This document shows positions 50,418 through 63,440 of a DNA stretch of 64,000 nt, one piece after another. The position numbers were made by a program, and so were the translations under genes. Every line of letters begins with the position of its first letter. The first letter of the stretch is position 1. The notes beneath the pieces were generated by a model. That model did not search any database. It saw nothing but the letters and a program-made list of their open reading frames with translations, and was not told where the DNA came from. Location: contig CM067505.1 of the NCBI GenBank assembly GCA_034509495.1, positions 6,210,594-6,274,593 of the forward strand. Reading direction: 5' to 3'. The DNA comes from Acestrorhynchus altus. Lineage: Eukaryota > Chordata > Actinopteri > Characiformes > Acestrorhynchidae.

Positions 50418-51129
50418 CAGATCCAAGCACAGCCATTGGGATGCACCACTCGCAGGACGGGAGGGACCGGCCAACAGTGAGGCCGAATCAAGGGCCAGGG
50501 AAGGAGGGGGGCAGTGTGTCTGTGTGTTTGTGTGTGCGCCTGTGTGTTTGTTCGCCTGTGTGTGTGTACTGCTTGGGAACCTGGTTGGGTTGCACAGCCC
50601 CCATCGCCTTCTCCTCCTGGCCCTCCGGAAAATCTTCCCTGTTCTTAATAGAAGCACTGTATTGATGCATAGTGGAGGCTGTAGCATAGAGGATCCATGT
50701 GTTTTTGTTTTTTTTTTGTTGCTTATTTTTTAGCATTGTGGAGCGTCCATTTAAACACGTTCACATCTTTACCACTAAGAGACTGCAGTGCCTGACCTAT
50801 ATTGTCAGCATTCAGTATTTTGTTTTTTGTTTTGTTTGTTGTTTTGTTCTTTTTCTTTTTTTAAACTTTGGGAGGAAGTTGCAATGTGGGCCGATTCCCT
50901 GTGGAACGTTGGCAAAGGTCAACCAGTCCACGGATGTGTTGAAGGTAAAGGTCCTGAGGACTAGAGCATTAAACCCAAGTTCCTGAGGACTGGAGCATTA
51001 TTCTGTATGTTTTAAAACACGTAAATGAATGGAGGGAGAGCCTACAACACTGTTTTAAGGCGTCTGGCAAGGTTGATTTACCTGCAACCATTTGTACGTA
51101 TGACTACACCTTTCTAACTCTATATACAC

Positions 51130-51237
<108 letters not shown>

Positions 51238-51828
51238 GCACTGAAATCACAAAGGCTTCTGATGTTCACTATTCTATTATCTCGCAGTCCCATTGGTGGA
51301 AAGCACGGAGGACATTGGTGGACACGCCCCTCGCTAAGAGGTGCCTGTTTGTTTTTGTTGTTTTTTCCCCCTCCTAATATTATCTATAACTATGAGGCAG
51401 TTAGAGTTATCCCAAAGGCCAAGGGAGAGCTATGGTTGTCCAGGAAGTTACAGCATGAATCAGTGAGTTCCAAAGCCTGTGCTGGTAGGAACGGATGATT
51501 GGTGGGAGTCCAAGCATACAGAGGTGTGCTTTAAAGAATGTACCTTTGTCTCTTGTCCAGATATTTCTCTTGTTTTATTTTTTAACTCAGTTCAGACACT
51601 GGGGTATGTGTACACGTACATGTTCTGTTTTTTAATACTAGTACACTATTTGAGATGTGTGTAGCACTACGATGCAACCCTAGTGGAGTGTGTGCACGTG
51701 TGTGTGTTTGCCAGTGCCAGTTAGAAAATCAGCCTTAATTCTACGACCAAGAGACATATGGGACAAATGTGTGGGAGTGAACATGTGAGAGAGTGTGTGC
51801 TATAAGTAGCTTCCCTTAACCTACAAAC

Positions 51829-51860
<32 letters not shown>

Positions 51861-52729
51861 ACATCCTCAGAGACATATTAAAGCTATCCAAACCTAATCA
51901 CTTTTATTAATTCTAAGAATATGTTCATTCATTTCTGTGCAATATTTGTAGCTTTTTTTAATGCATGTTTGAATAATTGTTTTCAGAGGGGGTTTCAAAT
52001 GTTTGAAAATAACACAATCCAAAAATACCCCCCCCAAAAAATAAGATATTTTACAACCTACATTCCGTTGTTGTAAGTCGCTCAGCTCAGCTTATGTTAA
52101 GGACTTGTTTTATAAGTCTGAATATTTTAGTTTTTAATTAGTCTTATTCCAAGTGACCATAGTGTTTCCTTCATGATGGATTTCATTCATCCATGCATGA
52201 CTTACTTGCTCGAGAAGGAGAGATTATTATCGACTCAGTAGGGATGGATCAGTACATGCAAAGCATCTTGTGCACTGGCTGGTGAGGCCTGCGGCTGACT
52301 CAAATTTGGATGTTGGGCTTTATTTCATCCTCTTTTCAGGCTGTACGAGGTACCTGTGGTTCAGTCTGGTTAAGTTTGAATGTGATTAATGTAGGGCTGG
52401 CCCAAGCAGCGTTTGGCAGTTTTCAAATAGTCGTTAGCCTTTCTCAATGTGTAAATTAACCGAGTCCTCGTTCTCAATACCGCACTTAAAACAGTATGTA
52501 TTGTCAGTAGGTGCACATATGAAATGTTTCTGTGACCAATTCCAACTTTTTTAAGGTCTTGAACAAAGTAAATTATTAATGTCTGGTAGACAAGCACATT
52601 TTGATCAGCCAAAGTTGCAGTACAAAGAATTTGAGCTGGTATTGTAAGTTTTTCAATGAAAATATAAAATTGGCATTAACTGCTCTTTTGAGATCTGTCT
52701 ATGGATGAATCCATCCCTCCCTCTACTAG

Positions 52730-52945
52730 TGACAGATAAATTTAGAGAAACAAAATGATGCAACAAGCATAGGTATATTTGGAGAACAAAGAGGTGCATA
52801 ATTGATGCAAGGAATACCTTTCCAACTGTTAAGCATGAGGTTGGTTTCATTATGCTTTGGGCTTGTGTTGCAGCCAGTGGCATGGGGAATATTGTGCTGC
52901 AAGAAGGAGATCCATCTGTGATCCATGTTTGAAAAAGAGCAGTGC
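52730..52945 (+). mobile_element. Tc1-like transposase relic
   Basis: The plus-strand frame reads FPTVKHEVGFIMLWACVAAS GMGNI, a degraded match to the TVKHGGGSxMxWGCFAASGTG block of Tc1-like transposases. Frame breaks on both sides show that it is dead. Confidence 0.7.
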
Positions 52946-53329
52946 ATATAAGACTTGCCTTTTTAAACATGAAGAAATCAAATAAAGGGCTATATTGAAA
53001 GTAAAGGGAAGCCAATAAATAAAACCAAAAATGTAATAAAATTAGACATTGGTGATTTTAATCTTGGCAGATTCTGGCTGCACTTCTACTTTTCATAGGT
53101 AACCGTAATTTAAAAGTAAGTGGCAGCAGCTTTGTGAAGGCACAAATGAACTGAAATCAGCTATGTAAGTAAGGCTTGTAAACCATGTAGCCACTCTTTC
53201 TTATATAATGATCAAAGTTGTACATATTTCATGATTTTTTAAACTTGTGCAGGAGATTCCAATATGCAGCATTGAGGGTTGTGGTTTGTTGCATTATAAA
53301 AACAGTAAAGCTAAGAAATATTAAATAAA

Positions 53330-56300
53330 GGAATTAATACCAACTTAACAAATGAATATTAGAGTATTCAAATGATTTGGGCCAGCCCTAGACTAATACT
53401 CTGCTAGTCTTGTCATTAGATTTGGGAGTAAAACCAATCTATACAGCCAGCAGTCAGGTTGTGTTTGGGTTATTGATCAGGAAAATCAAAAGCCAGTTCA
53501 AAAATGAATATAAGTAAATTCCATTTTTTAATTTAAATAGCACTTAATGTACTCCCTCTACTGAGGGTTTCCGCAAGGTCTGGAATTCTCATCCCGCATG
53601 CTGTGACACTGTGTGGCTATCCTTTGCAGCATCAAAGATTGGTCTGTGAGTGGCTTGTGTCTGCTGCGACTGGCTATTTATCAGCTACAGCCTTCTGTGA
53701 TTGGTTAAACTGATGCTACAGTGCACCAGCATAAGCTTTAACCACCTTTCTTACTGAACAACGCACTCCAACTTTAACCTTTAAACTCAGTAAATGGTTC
53801 TGTTATTTCTTTGTTTTTTTTTCCTAAATCCCTGTATGTATGAATTTATGATAATTCATTGTGCATATCAGTGTACAGTATGTGTCAACAGTGTGCCTAA
53901 ATGTACTGTCAATTATATTTTCTTATTTTTCTTTAACAAAGAAACAAGAGGAAAAAAAAAATCAAGCCGAATGTCACGGTCAACTTCAATAGACTGAAGA
54001 CAGACTCTGAAAGGGTGTGGAGTGTTTGCGTCATGCTTCTAAGATCTTCATTTTGAGCAGCAGAACTGAGTATAACACTAATAAAAGTTTAACTCTGACT
54101 AACTCACTGCACAGTTCATGGTGTTGTTTGTAATGAGACAGCGTCGCAGTGACCTGAAGTTTTACAATGGCATGTTTCATCACAAAGAACAGAAGTTAGT
54201 CCTGTTTAACTGGATGCCCTGCCTGCAAGCTCACGTGGGGCTCACGTGGGTGGAATGTGGGCTAGGTGGGTTTCAGGTGAGCATGGGCTCTGAGTGGGTT
54301 TGTACATGTGTTACTGGGTCGCGGTTTGAGCTCAATGGGCCCAAATGATATATCCCTGCATGGGACCCGTGTAGTCCTGATGTGCAGAGAACAACCCAGA
54401 TGTGGCCCATGTTTAACCCTTCCTAGTACCGTCAGCTAACAATGATTTTCATCATGGATTAATCTGCTCATTATTTTCACTAATAAACAATTGTTTCTTT
54501 TTTTTAAAAAATTAAAAGTAAGTAATTGGTGGGATGCTTTGTTCAATAACATTTTTCTCAATACCACAAAACTACAGAGTATGATGGCCATCAGTTTTCA
54601 TACTGAAACTGCTTTACACCTGCAAAGTGAATGTTGGCTAGTGATCATTACAAAAGACCACTCTTATTGACTGACTACTATTGTATTCAATCCTGTCAAA
54701 TTGTAGAACATGAAGACTAAATCAACTCCCAGGACCATCCATCCAGCATTGTCTGTTCTCAGAGTTCAATTCTGCACCTTGGTTCATCCCCCACCTTCGT
54801 TCCTGTTATGCTATTGTGGCACTTCCACATTCCACACAGATTCACTAGGATTAAAGGAGTTTAAGCAAAAGCCAGGGCAGCTTTTCGTCTGAATCCATCT
54901 AGAGACAGTTAATATGGAGCTGTTTTGTTGTGTCTTGATTAAACAAGAATAACTAGCTTTTTACTGCAGTTCAATGGTGGGCAATATTTAAGCCACATGC
55001 CCAATATTGTGTGGCCTGACCTTGTCCAACAGCTCTGACTCTGCCAACCAATATGTGCTGCAGCAGCTCTTCTATGGGTACTGGTTACCCTACCTTGGAG
55101 CACTTATTGTTTGTACCTTAGAGAAGATAATGTTAGAGAAGGAACGTGTCATATTGCCCTTTTTTATTTTACTCGAGTAGGCCTTGCACAAATCCTGCGG
55201 AAACAGCAGGGTTCAGAGGACAACCGTCTCAGCATTGCCATGTAAATTCTAAGTTAATCTGACCCAGATCAGGTGGGAGTGGGACCCGAATCTGTTAAGC
55301 CTTTTGTTACATTGAAATTCACTTCACTGTCGACCACAAGGTGGTGCTGTTCCACTAATTTCACTCAGTGCAAGAAATGCACTTCTCAAAAGATGGTCTA
55401 GGATATTATAAGCTCTAATGTATTTGTTGTGAACAGGAATGTTAAAATGGCATTTTGTCAGTAATCCAGAGGGGTTTTCTTTCAGTTAGAGGTCTCTGTT
55501 ATACTGCAGCAGGGCTCTTCAATGTGTCTGTGTCCTGTAGAGACAGTCAGCCACATCAATCAGTCCTCAATACCAATTCCTTGAGGACTATTAGTGGGTT
55601 TTCAAGTGAACAGGATGTGTTCAGCCTGCATGGCTCTCTTGAGGATGTGCAGCATTGTGTAGGTCCTAAAGGACACATTAGAGCACAATAACAATGAAAA
55701 CTCCAGATCCCTCACACACTTTCTGCTCTTTTTATGGAGTGGTTTGTGAACTTCCAGAGTTGAGTAGAAAACCATTAATCCAAAGGCAAGTTTAAGAACC
55801 ATTTATTTATTAAAATAATGGATCAGTTAGTAAAAGTAGTTATCAACAAAGCAATTTGAGCACTGAGCAGAACAGAGCTGCCAGTGAAACCTCCCAGTGT
55901 CAGAACAAGTGTTGGAGACTAGAATCGGCGAGATGGAACTAATGGAGTAAATGTAGATCACGCTCAAACATTTCAGTAAAGGAAGTGTTGAGTTAAGTCA
56001 TATGCATAGCTTTGAGTATTCGTAAAGGATCGTTTTTGTACTTGATCAAACTATCTTAATGTCAGAAATTCCATTTGAGTAAAGTATTATTAATATTTTT
56101 TAAATAATTAATATTTACTGATAGGAATGGTATTACTATGTACATTGAAGGACCATTCAACAATTAATAACTTCTGTTATATACAGCATTGCAAAATATC
56201 ATATATTAAACTCATTTCACATGTTGAAATTGTAATTTTGAAATTGTAGTTTTTGCTGATGAAAAGGAAATACTATATGTTCAGAGTCCTAATTGCTTTC

Positions 56301-56760
56301 ACATGTAGTTATTGTTAATCAAAGCCAATTTGAACATGTATTAATTAGAATATATTAAATGTTTATCTAAAAATTGTCATACTAAAAATTGTACATGGCA
56401 AAATGTGTATATTAATATTTTATACCATCACTCGAAAAATGGTGATTTCACAGGAGAGGGGCAAACATAATCGTAACTTTGAATGGAAGTTAATGTACAA
56501 TAAGAGTTTATTTCATGTAATTTTAGAGCATTTCTATCTTCATACACTGGAGGCCTGTATGAACACTTTATGAAGATACTGTCACTGTAACGTATCTCTA
56601 AAACAGTAGCTTTAGTGGCAAGAAAAATTACATTTCAGTCCAATATAAAAACATCCCATTTCAAGTAATGTTCAGTTCTTCCTATTAGTCATTATTTTTG
56701 TATGACTGTCTCTCGCATATAAGAGGAAAATATCACTGGAGAGAATAAACTGGAGAGAAA
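53330..56760. other. Intergenic between snx13 and the downstream gene
   Basis: AT-rich with short open frames only. A gtgggctcacgtggg-type repeat occurs at about 54225-54420. A poly(A)-signal-like AATAAA lies at 54080. Confidence 0.45.
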
Positions 56761-57380
56761 TGTGACGGTGTGTTAATATCGTATCGTAAACCGATATAAC
56801 CGAATATCGCGCGGCTATACCAGAACTCAGTAAACCAATCAGAGGCTTCGTTACTGCCGCCTCGCGCACTCAGTCAGCCAATCAGCGGCGCCCGTACTGC
56901 TCGCCCACGGTGGCGGTAATGTTGTGGAAGCCCGCTGTTGCCCCGCTGGAGGGAGAAGAGGGTCCCCGCGCGGAGAGAACAAGAACCTAAACAGAGAGAG
57001 AGAGAGGGAGAGAGAGAGGAGGGGCTGGTCGAGAAGATCCGAGATCCTGCAGGAGCTGTGGAGGCGAGGCAGAACCATGGTGCTTCTCAAAATCCGAGAG
57101 CAGGTAAGTGTTAGAGGCGGAGATCCGCTCCGCGATCCGCTCCGTGATCCGGTCCGACCGTCCGCGAGGCTCCGCCGCCGCGCAGCCGCACACCGTCGCG
57201 CCGGCGGGCGGAGCCAAAGCCCGGGCCGGAGTTCAGGTTCCGGAGCGGGATTGGCCCCGCTGCGCTGCTGCTGTTACGGAGCATCGCTCAGCCGGCGACT
57301 CCGACCTGCTCCGGCTGAGCTCCCAGCGCCGCAGACCGAGGGAGGAACGCGGCTCGCGCTTCTGATAAACTCATAAACAG
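56760..57380 (+). promoter_or_regulatory. CpG-rich promoter of the downstream + strand gene
   Basis: A sharp rise in G+C and CpG. Two CCAAT boxes lie upstream (aaccaatcagagg at about 56833 and agccaatcagcgg at about 56878), followed by a purine-rich (GA)n 5' UTR at 56992-57020. No TATA box is seen. The layout resembles the snx13 promoter. Confidence 0.65.
57077..57103 (+). CDS. First coding exon of an unidentified downstream gene
   Basis: ATG in good context (agaaccATGG) followed by VLLKIREQ, then CAG|gtaagtg, a near-perfect donor in phase 0. The exon sits inside the CpG-rich block. No later exon is visible before the window ends, so the first intron is longer than 6.9 kb. I do not recognise the nine residues. 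If the donor were not used, the frame would run on as a 150-codon Arg-rich ORF, which looks compositional. Confidence 0.55.
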
Positions 57381-57489
57381 ACGTCGCTCTGCTTTTACTG
57401 GCGTCAGACCAGAAGAGACGTGTTGCTTTACAAGTAAACTGGAGAGCTACCAAAGCTGAGCACGTGACAGTATTTTTAACTCTGACCAC

Positions 57490-58340
57490 ATAATGCTGGA
57501 CCGTAACATTAATATCACATTATAATCTTACTGTCACATAACATGAATATCTTATCATAACATTAATATTGCACCATAACATTATCGCATCATAGCATTA
57601 ATATTGCATCATACTATTAATATCACATCATTACATTATCACATCATAACATTAACATAATATAACATTGTCACGTCATAACATTGTCACATCATACCCT
57701 TAATATCACATCATACCCTTAATATCACAACATTGATATCACACAGTAACCTTAATATCCCATCATACAATTATCACATCATAACATTAACATCATATAA
57801 CATTGTCACACCATAACATTATTACATCAAAACACTAATATCGCATCATAACATTAATATCACATCATAACATTAATATCACCATACCCTTAATATTACA
57901 CCATAACATTAATATCACATCACAACACTAATATCACATCATAACATAAATATCACCATACCCTTAATATCGCCTCATAACATTGTCACATCATTACATT
58001 AATCACACCATACCCTTAATATTACATCATAACTTTGTCACATTTACATTTAGCAGACACCCTTATCCAGAGTGACTTACAAAAGTGCTTTGCTGTTCAC
58101 TCAGTAGCCTTAATATCACGATATCATTATAAATTCATAACCTTAATTTCACACCGTACACTATTGCATCATAACTGTAATATCACATCATAACAATAAT
58201 ATTACATAACATTATTATATCCTACCCTTATTCATTTTATAGCATTAATATAACATCTTAACCATATCACTCCATAGCCATGTCACATCATAACCATAAA
58301 ATCACATCATAACCTTAATATCACATCATGATCCTGTGGT
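57490..58340. repeat. Minisatellite array, ~19 bp unit, catcataacattaatatca
   Basis: About 40 imperfect copies of cacatcataacattaatat and of variants with ataccctt or ataacctt. It starts some 390 bp after the first donor of the downstream gene. A fish interspersed-repeat core (ttagcagacacccttatcca gagtgacttac) interrupts it at about 58040-58110. Confidence 0.93.
58040..58110. mobile_element. Interspersed repeat core inside the minisatellite
   Basis: catttagcagacacccttat ccagagtgacttacaaaagt gctttgctgtt is a very common fish repeat word. It splits the ~19 bp array and so inserted after part of it had formed. Confidence 0.6.
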
Positions 58341-61300
58341 GAAATCTGCAACTCAGTCATCTTCAGTGTAAAGAAGGATGTGCAGAGATGTAAAGTATAT
58401 ATGTGACCTGATGTGTGAAGTATATTAACTTAAAATATATGCGTATGCAATAAATGTAGTGAACTGTGGATGTTCTTGATTATGACCTAGTTTTCACTAG
58501 AGTTTCACTATTGGGCTTTTTTGGCCTTTGCGTTTGCATCACCACTTAACTACAATTTGAGAAGCAGTGTTCACTGAGGTCAGGTGCAGTCGCACACAGC
58601 TGGACAGCCTGCTTCTGCTTATTTTGTCAACAACTCTCTGTTCAGCAGGTTTTGTAAGGCCTTATAATACATGATGTATGGAAAGTGTATGAATAACCCA
58701 GGAGCGACTGTTTAGATATTCAAAGATCACTCCTGGGTGCATGAAGCACTTTGCCAAAACACTGTTAAACACTATGTCTAGTGACTCATGTAGACTGGAC
58801 AAGGCATTTTCTGATGTTCTGGAGCTGGGGAACCCTTTCCTGTGTGAAAACAATTCCACAGACCCCTGGGGATTTCTGAATTTATGATTTATGAATTATC
58901 CAGCTGTTGAAATGTTTGCACATTAGGGGGGTATGTACCGTCCTGTTTATTGGGTGGGAGCTTGAGCTCTTGTCCAGTAACTCCAGATTCATGGTCTACA
59001 CAACGTTCTTCTCTTTCATCTTTTGTAGACTTCTTCATCTCACCAGACTTGATTTATTCATTAATGGGATGGAAATATTAGCTGATTTAATGTAGCATGG
59101 ATGTAGTGACTGTCATTGCATTTATTGTTGCTCAGAATACATGGTTACGTGCAGTGGACCACTGGTAGTCCCTGTACTCCATTTTGAGAACCATGAGACT
59201 ATAGTGGTCTGGCGCAATCCTGAAGACGAAAATCTTTCATGACTCATCTGTGAGACTTTTATCCTTTGATTTCAGGTCTAGAAAGTGGACTTTGTACAAA
59301 TCTTAAAGATGGTCCTGGCTCGTGTCTGGTGAACTAGAGGAGTGGTGAAACATGTTCAACGTTCTACCGCCGTTACTTCAAACTTCTAGAACTTCTAGCT
59401 TGTCCAGGATCATGAAATGACATACAGCCTTTGTGGACATCTGCTTTAACTTCCTCCTACACATTAAACCTGGCTGTGTTTGGACTGTGCACCATGCTGA
59501 GGCAGCATGGTGACTCTCCTCGAGGCACTAGGTACTTTGACTCCATTTGGCACCTGCTGTTCACAGCAGGTGGTCTTCCTGCTGTTGTTTTGGCTCATAC
59601 TCTTCAGTCGTTGTGCGGACAGTCACGGCACGCAAAACCCTGATTGACACCTCGGAGGTTTAGCCACAGATGGACATTATCTTCCTCCCTGCGTTGTCCC
59701 TGTTTGGCACAGGGTTGTGGTTTGACTTTATTTAGACTGTTCGTTGTTTCTTGTCCACAATATGTCACACTGTTGGTTAGACTGGTCAGATAGCGAGGAA
59801 ATGACCCTGGCAGCTCTGCCATTGAGACATCCTCCTTAGTCACTGCATCATGATACACCACTAGGGATATACCTCCAAGAAGTGGACAGGCTATTTCTGT
59901 AGCCAGCATGCTTTCCATGTGAGCGGCAATAATGGCAAGAGAAACCTGAGAGATTTGACAGAGGCTTGTAGGTTTTAAGCTACATTTCGACAACACGGCA
60001 ACCCTCCAAATGTATCTCGGAAGACAGTATGTACTGATTTAAATTCCACTCCGGACCAAAAGAAAGCTGAGGGATCTGCTTGGAGTGTTAAAAGTGTGAC
60101 TGCCTGACCGTAGCCTTTGGAGGCTGCAACATGAGCCGTCACCCGCTCTGTGTGGCCATGTAAGGACAGCTGGCTGCTGCATCGGTCAGACACACAGGAA
60201 GAGCCGTTCTGATTATGCTGTCTCAGCCATTGTTTGTCTGCTGATTGAAAAGTGGACAAAGGGAGCACTGACCAAAATAGCAGCTCTCTTTAACTAAGCC
60301 GCGTGCGCTCGGCTATGCACGCGTGCCTAATAATTATATGGAATTGTGGATCATTGTGGTCGTTACCTAATTTACCTAAGTTGAGCTCCGGCATTTCTGT
60401 AACCAGTTGTTTAGGTGGTCAAGTGTCTGTAAAGTGCATCAGCGCAAAGATCATGGCGCAATGGCAGGTATCACTTCCTCTGTACTCATTAATAGTAAGA
60501 TGATCTAAACCTTACGGTGCTTTTTGGGAAACTGGAGATGGCCACTTCTGTGGTGGAGGTGAAACTTCCACAGTCAGGCAATGTGATGTTACTCCTCTAG
60601 AGGGTGTCTGGCAACATGGAAAGTCAGATGGCACGGAGCTGGATCCGGATGTTTACAAATGCTTTGGAATTAAGGAACAGAACTGAGACGGGATTGCCTT
60701 CTCATGATTTGTAATGATTTGGCAAATTGACTGTTTATACCTGTGGCAGAAAGAATTCCGTATTTCCTGAATTTTCGGCCGTAAGATATCTCAGTCAAGT
60801 CCTTTTAATCAGTAAGCCTCTGATCCGAACTAGGAATAGGATGACCTTTCTGCTCTGTTGTGTCCTTCACAATAGGTGTAATAAAACCTGACCTTTCTCA
60901 AGTTTGTTTTTCCTGATAGAGTCTGGAGTCTGAGGGCGCAAGCAGTGGGATTCTCTTGGATGTTTTGCTAACTCATGAGGCCTTTGTACAGATTGTATTG
61001 TATAATAACCTGTGCTGAAAAACATATGGATAAAAAATCTTTGCAAGGCTTTGCTTTTGGCTCAGGCTTGCGGAGCTGCACGGTCTAATTGGCTTCTGAA
61101 ATGTTCTCTGGCCTACTTTTAAAGGGATGCCAGTTTGCTTGGACATTGAGTTTAGAAGATATGTCCCATTTGTAAAACAGACATGGTGTCCCGATTCACT
61201 TGTTTTCAGATGTCTCCGGCTCGGTTCACTCCTGACGATAACATGCATCCTGATCTGATCACAACTGATTGCCGAAACGCATGCTGGAGGAGGGACATGC

Positions 61301-63350
61301 CACACATTTATGCCGTCACTGTACCAGGACCCGATTCAAGTACTTTAATGCTAACACCGATCCAATCTGATCTAATCTTTGTGTACAAATAATACAGCTA
61401 ATCAGTGCTACACAATGGAATTGTAGGCATAATTGTCTACTCTATGTATTATCAATCCCTGGCCATTTGGCTAACAGTCACTTTAAAATGCAGGAACTCG
61501 CTCTCGAACACTTGTTTTAACCCATAATCTGTGTGTGAGGGTTGCTGCTGGTAATGCAGAGTGTGCAGGGTGTTTCAGGCTGTCAGGGCTTTAGCGTGGA
61601 AGATGTGAAGTTGTGCTTTCTACATGGCTTTGCTGGCAAACAGGAACACCTGCTCACATTGTACATGCTTGTGTTTAGAGCATAAGCAGCTAGTTTAAAC
61701 CCTGTGTCAGGACTATGGACTTCCCTCCCCAGTGAACTGTCCCCTGTGCCACTGATTTGAAACATGCTACGTCCACCTCTTAACGAAATGATCTGTTTCA
61801 TGAAACTTTGCACTGGTTGTTCTGAATAATTTGGCTTATTGCGGCCGAAAGGTAAAGTATATTGCTTCAGGGTTGCTTAGATGACTCCCCTAGGAAGGTC
61901 ATATTTGTGCAGGTGCCACTGCACAGTGGAACAGTGCACCACCACTCCAAAGCCCTTTGCGAGCAGCAGTTGTTTACATTTTCAGAGAATTAGGAATCCA
62001 TCATTGCTTTGTAAGTGTCTGTGTCGGATTTGTTACAGCATTAAATTCCCTGTTTAGTGTTTGTGTTGCTTTGCATTGGAATTGGATTATGATTCTGAGA
62101 GGTGTTTCCTAATTTGTCTTCCTGTGAATTTGGCGCAGCAGTTATTTCGAGACTGTGTTCATATCAGTCGTTATGTAATACTCGTAATGCGACCTCAGCC
62201 TGTCCATCTTGAGCCTCTTAAGACACATTTTGTGGTAATGTTTCTTGTATAAACCCGTAGCTTATTCTAGGTTTAAGGCCTAATTCTTCTGCGTTACTGG
62301 CCCCCGAATTTGACTTCCTTGAAGATGCAATTACACAGAGGCAGCCAGAGTCCAACAGCCTTCCTTACATTAGTCTAAGAGTTACAGCATCAGTCAGCGC
62401 GGTAGCCAGTCAGCAACTTCTGAAGAGGGAGGAGGAGAAAAGAGGAGCAGTGATGAAAGTGGGATGGAAAGTGCTCTCAGATTTATGAGGGCTTTGTGGG
62501 GGAATTGCTGCAGTCGTATCAGTGCTGTCTGATTAGTCATAAGCTATGCGTAAAGTGTGGGTTATGCTTTATAATACCGAGCTTTGCTTAACAATTATTG
62601 GCGTCCTGCAGGAACAACCATTATCTTGAGACTCAAAGACTTTTGGTCCGTCTCTGTTCCTTCACATATTCGCTCAGAGCCATTGTGGTGGACTTTCTGA
62701 AGACTTGCCATGCTGTGTTCGTAAAAGAGCCAGTTCAGTTAATGGTGGTTTGTGGTGAGCTTAGAATGTTCCTCCAGGCTCTCTTGGGCTCTCATATGTG
62801 AGCAGTTAGCTTCGTATGCTGGGGACCAGCTCGCACTGCAGCACCGTTAAGGACATTGCAGATGATTCAGGCTAATAGAGCAGGATGGGTTCTAGCACAC
62901 AGCTGTGCATCATTATGGAGGTCAAAGATCATTTTGATTGAGTACAATGATTTACACCAAATAGCCACAACATTAAAACTGCCTGCCTAATATGTATTGT
63001 GCCTTATACGTCCACATGGTGCTACAGTAGCTCTTCTGTGGAATCGGACTAGATGGGCTTCATTCCCCAGACACCTCACTGGCTGGTTGATGTATGAAGA
63101 CAAGGAATGTAAAATTGTTATTATTAGGGGTCTCAACATTCAATCCACTGTTCAGTCGTTTCAGTTCAGTGTGTAAAGACTAAACATTAGACTTCAGTTC
63201 CAAATGAAAAAAAGCTTCTGAGCATACCAGTTTCAGATTTGAATCATACCAAAGGATGCCATGCTGATGCATATGTGCCTTTGTGAACTGGTGATTCTGA
63301 GCTGTAAAGCTGTGAGTGATTCAGCAGAGACACTGTGGAGCCTCCGGAAG
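58340..63350. other. Probable first intron of the downstream gene
   Basis: No second exon with homology or convincing splice sites was recognised on the + strand. The open frames on both strands are short and look like shadows. Confidence 0.4.
62955..63090. mobile_element. Interspersed repeat fragment
   Basis: accaaatagccacaacatta aaactgcctgcctaatatgt is related to the element at 42574-42790. Confidence 0.45.
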
Positions 63351-63355
63351 GTCCA

Positions 63356-63437
<82 letters not shown>
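63356..63437. repeat. (GT)n microsatellite
   Basis: About 80 bp of uninterrupted (GT)n. The Val-Cys and His-Thr open frames across it are artefacts. Confidence 0.97.

Positions 63438-63439
<2 letters not shown>

Positions 63440-63440
<1 letters not shown>

Noticed and set aside
56924..57376. 150-codon + strand open frame through the downstream promoter
   Set aside because: Arg- and Pro-rich composition from a CpG island. A strong donor at 57104 interrupts it, so only the MVLLKIREQ part is kept.
59604..59996. 130-codon minus-strand open frame
   Set aside because: No recognisable domain, no promoter and no splice context. Probably chance.
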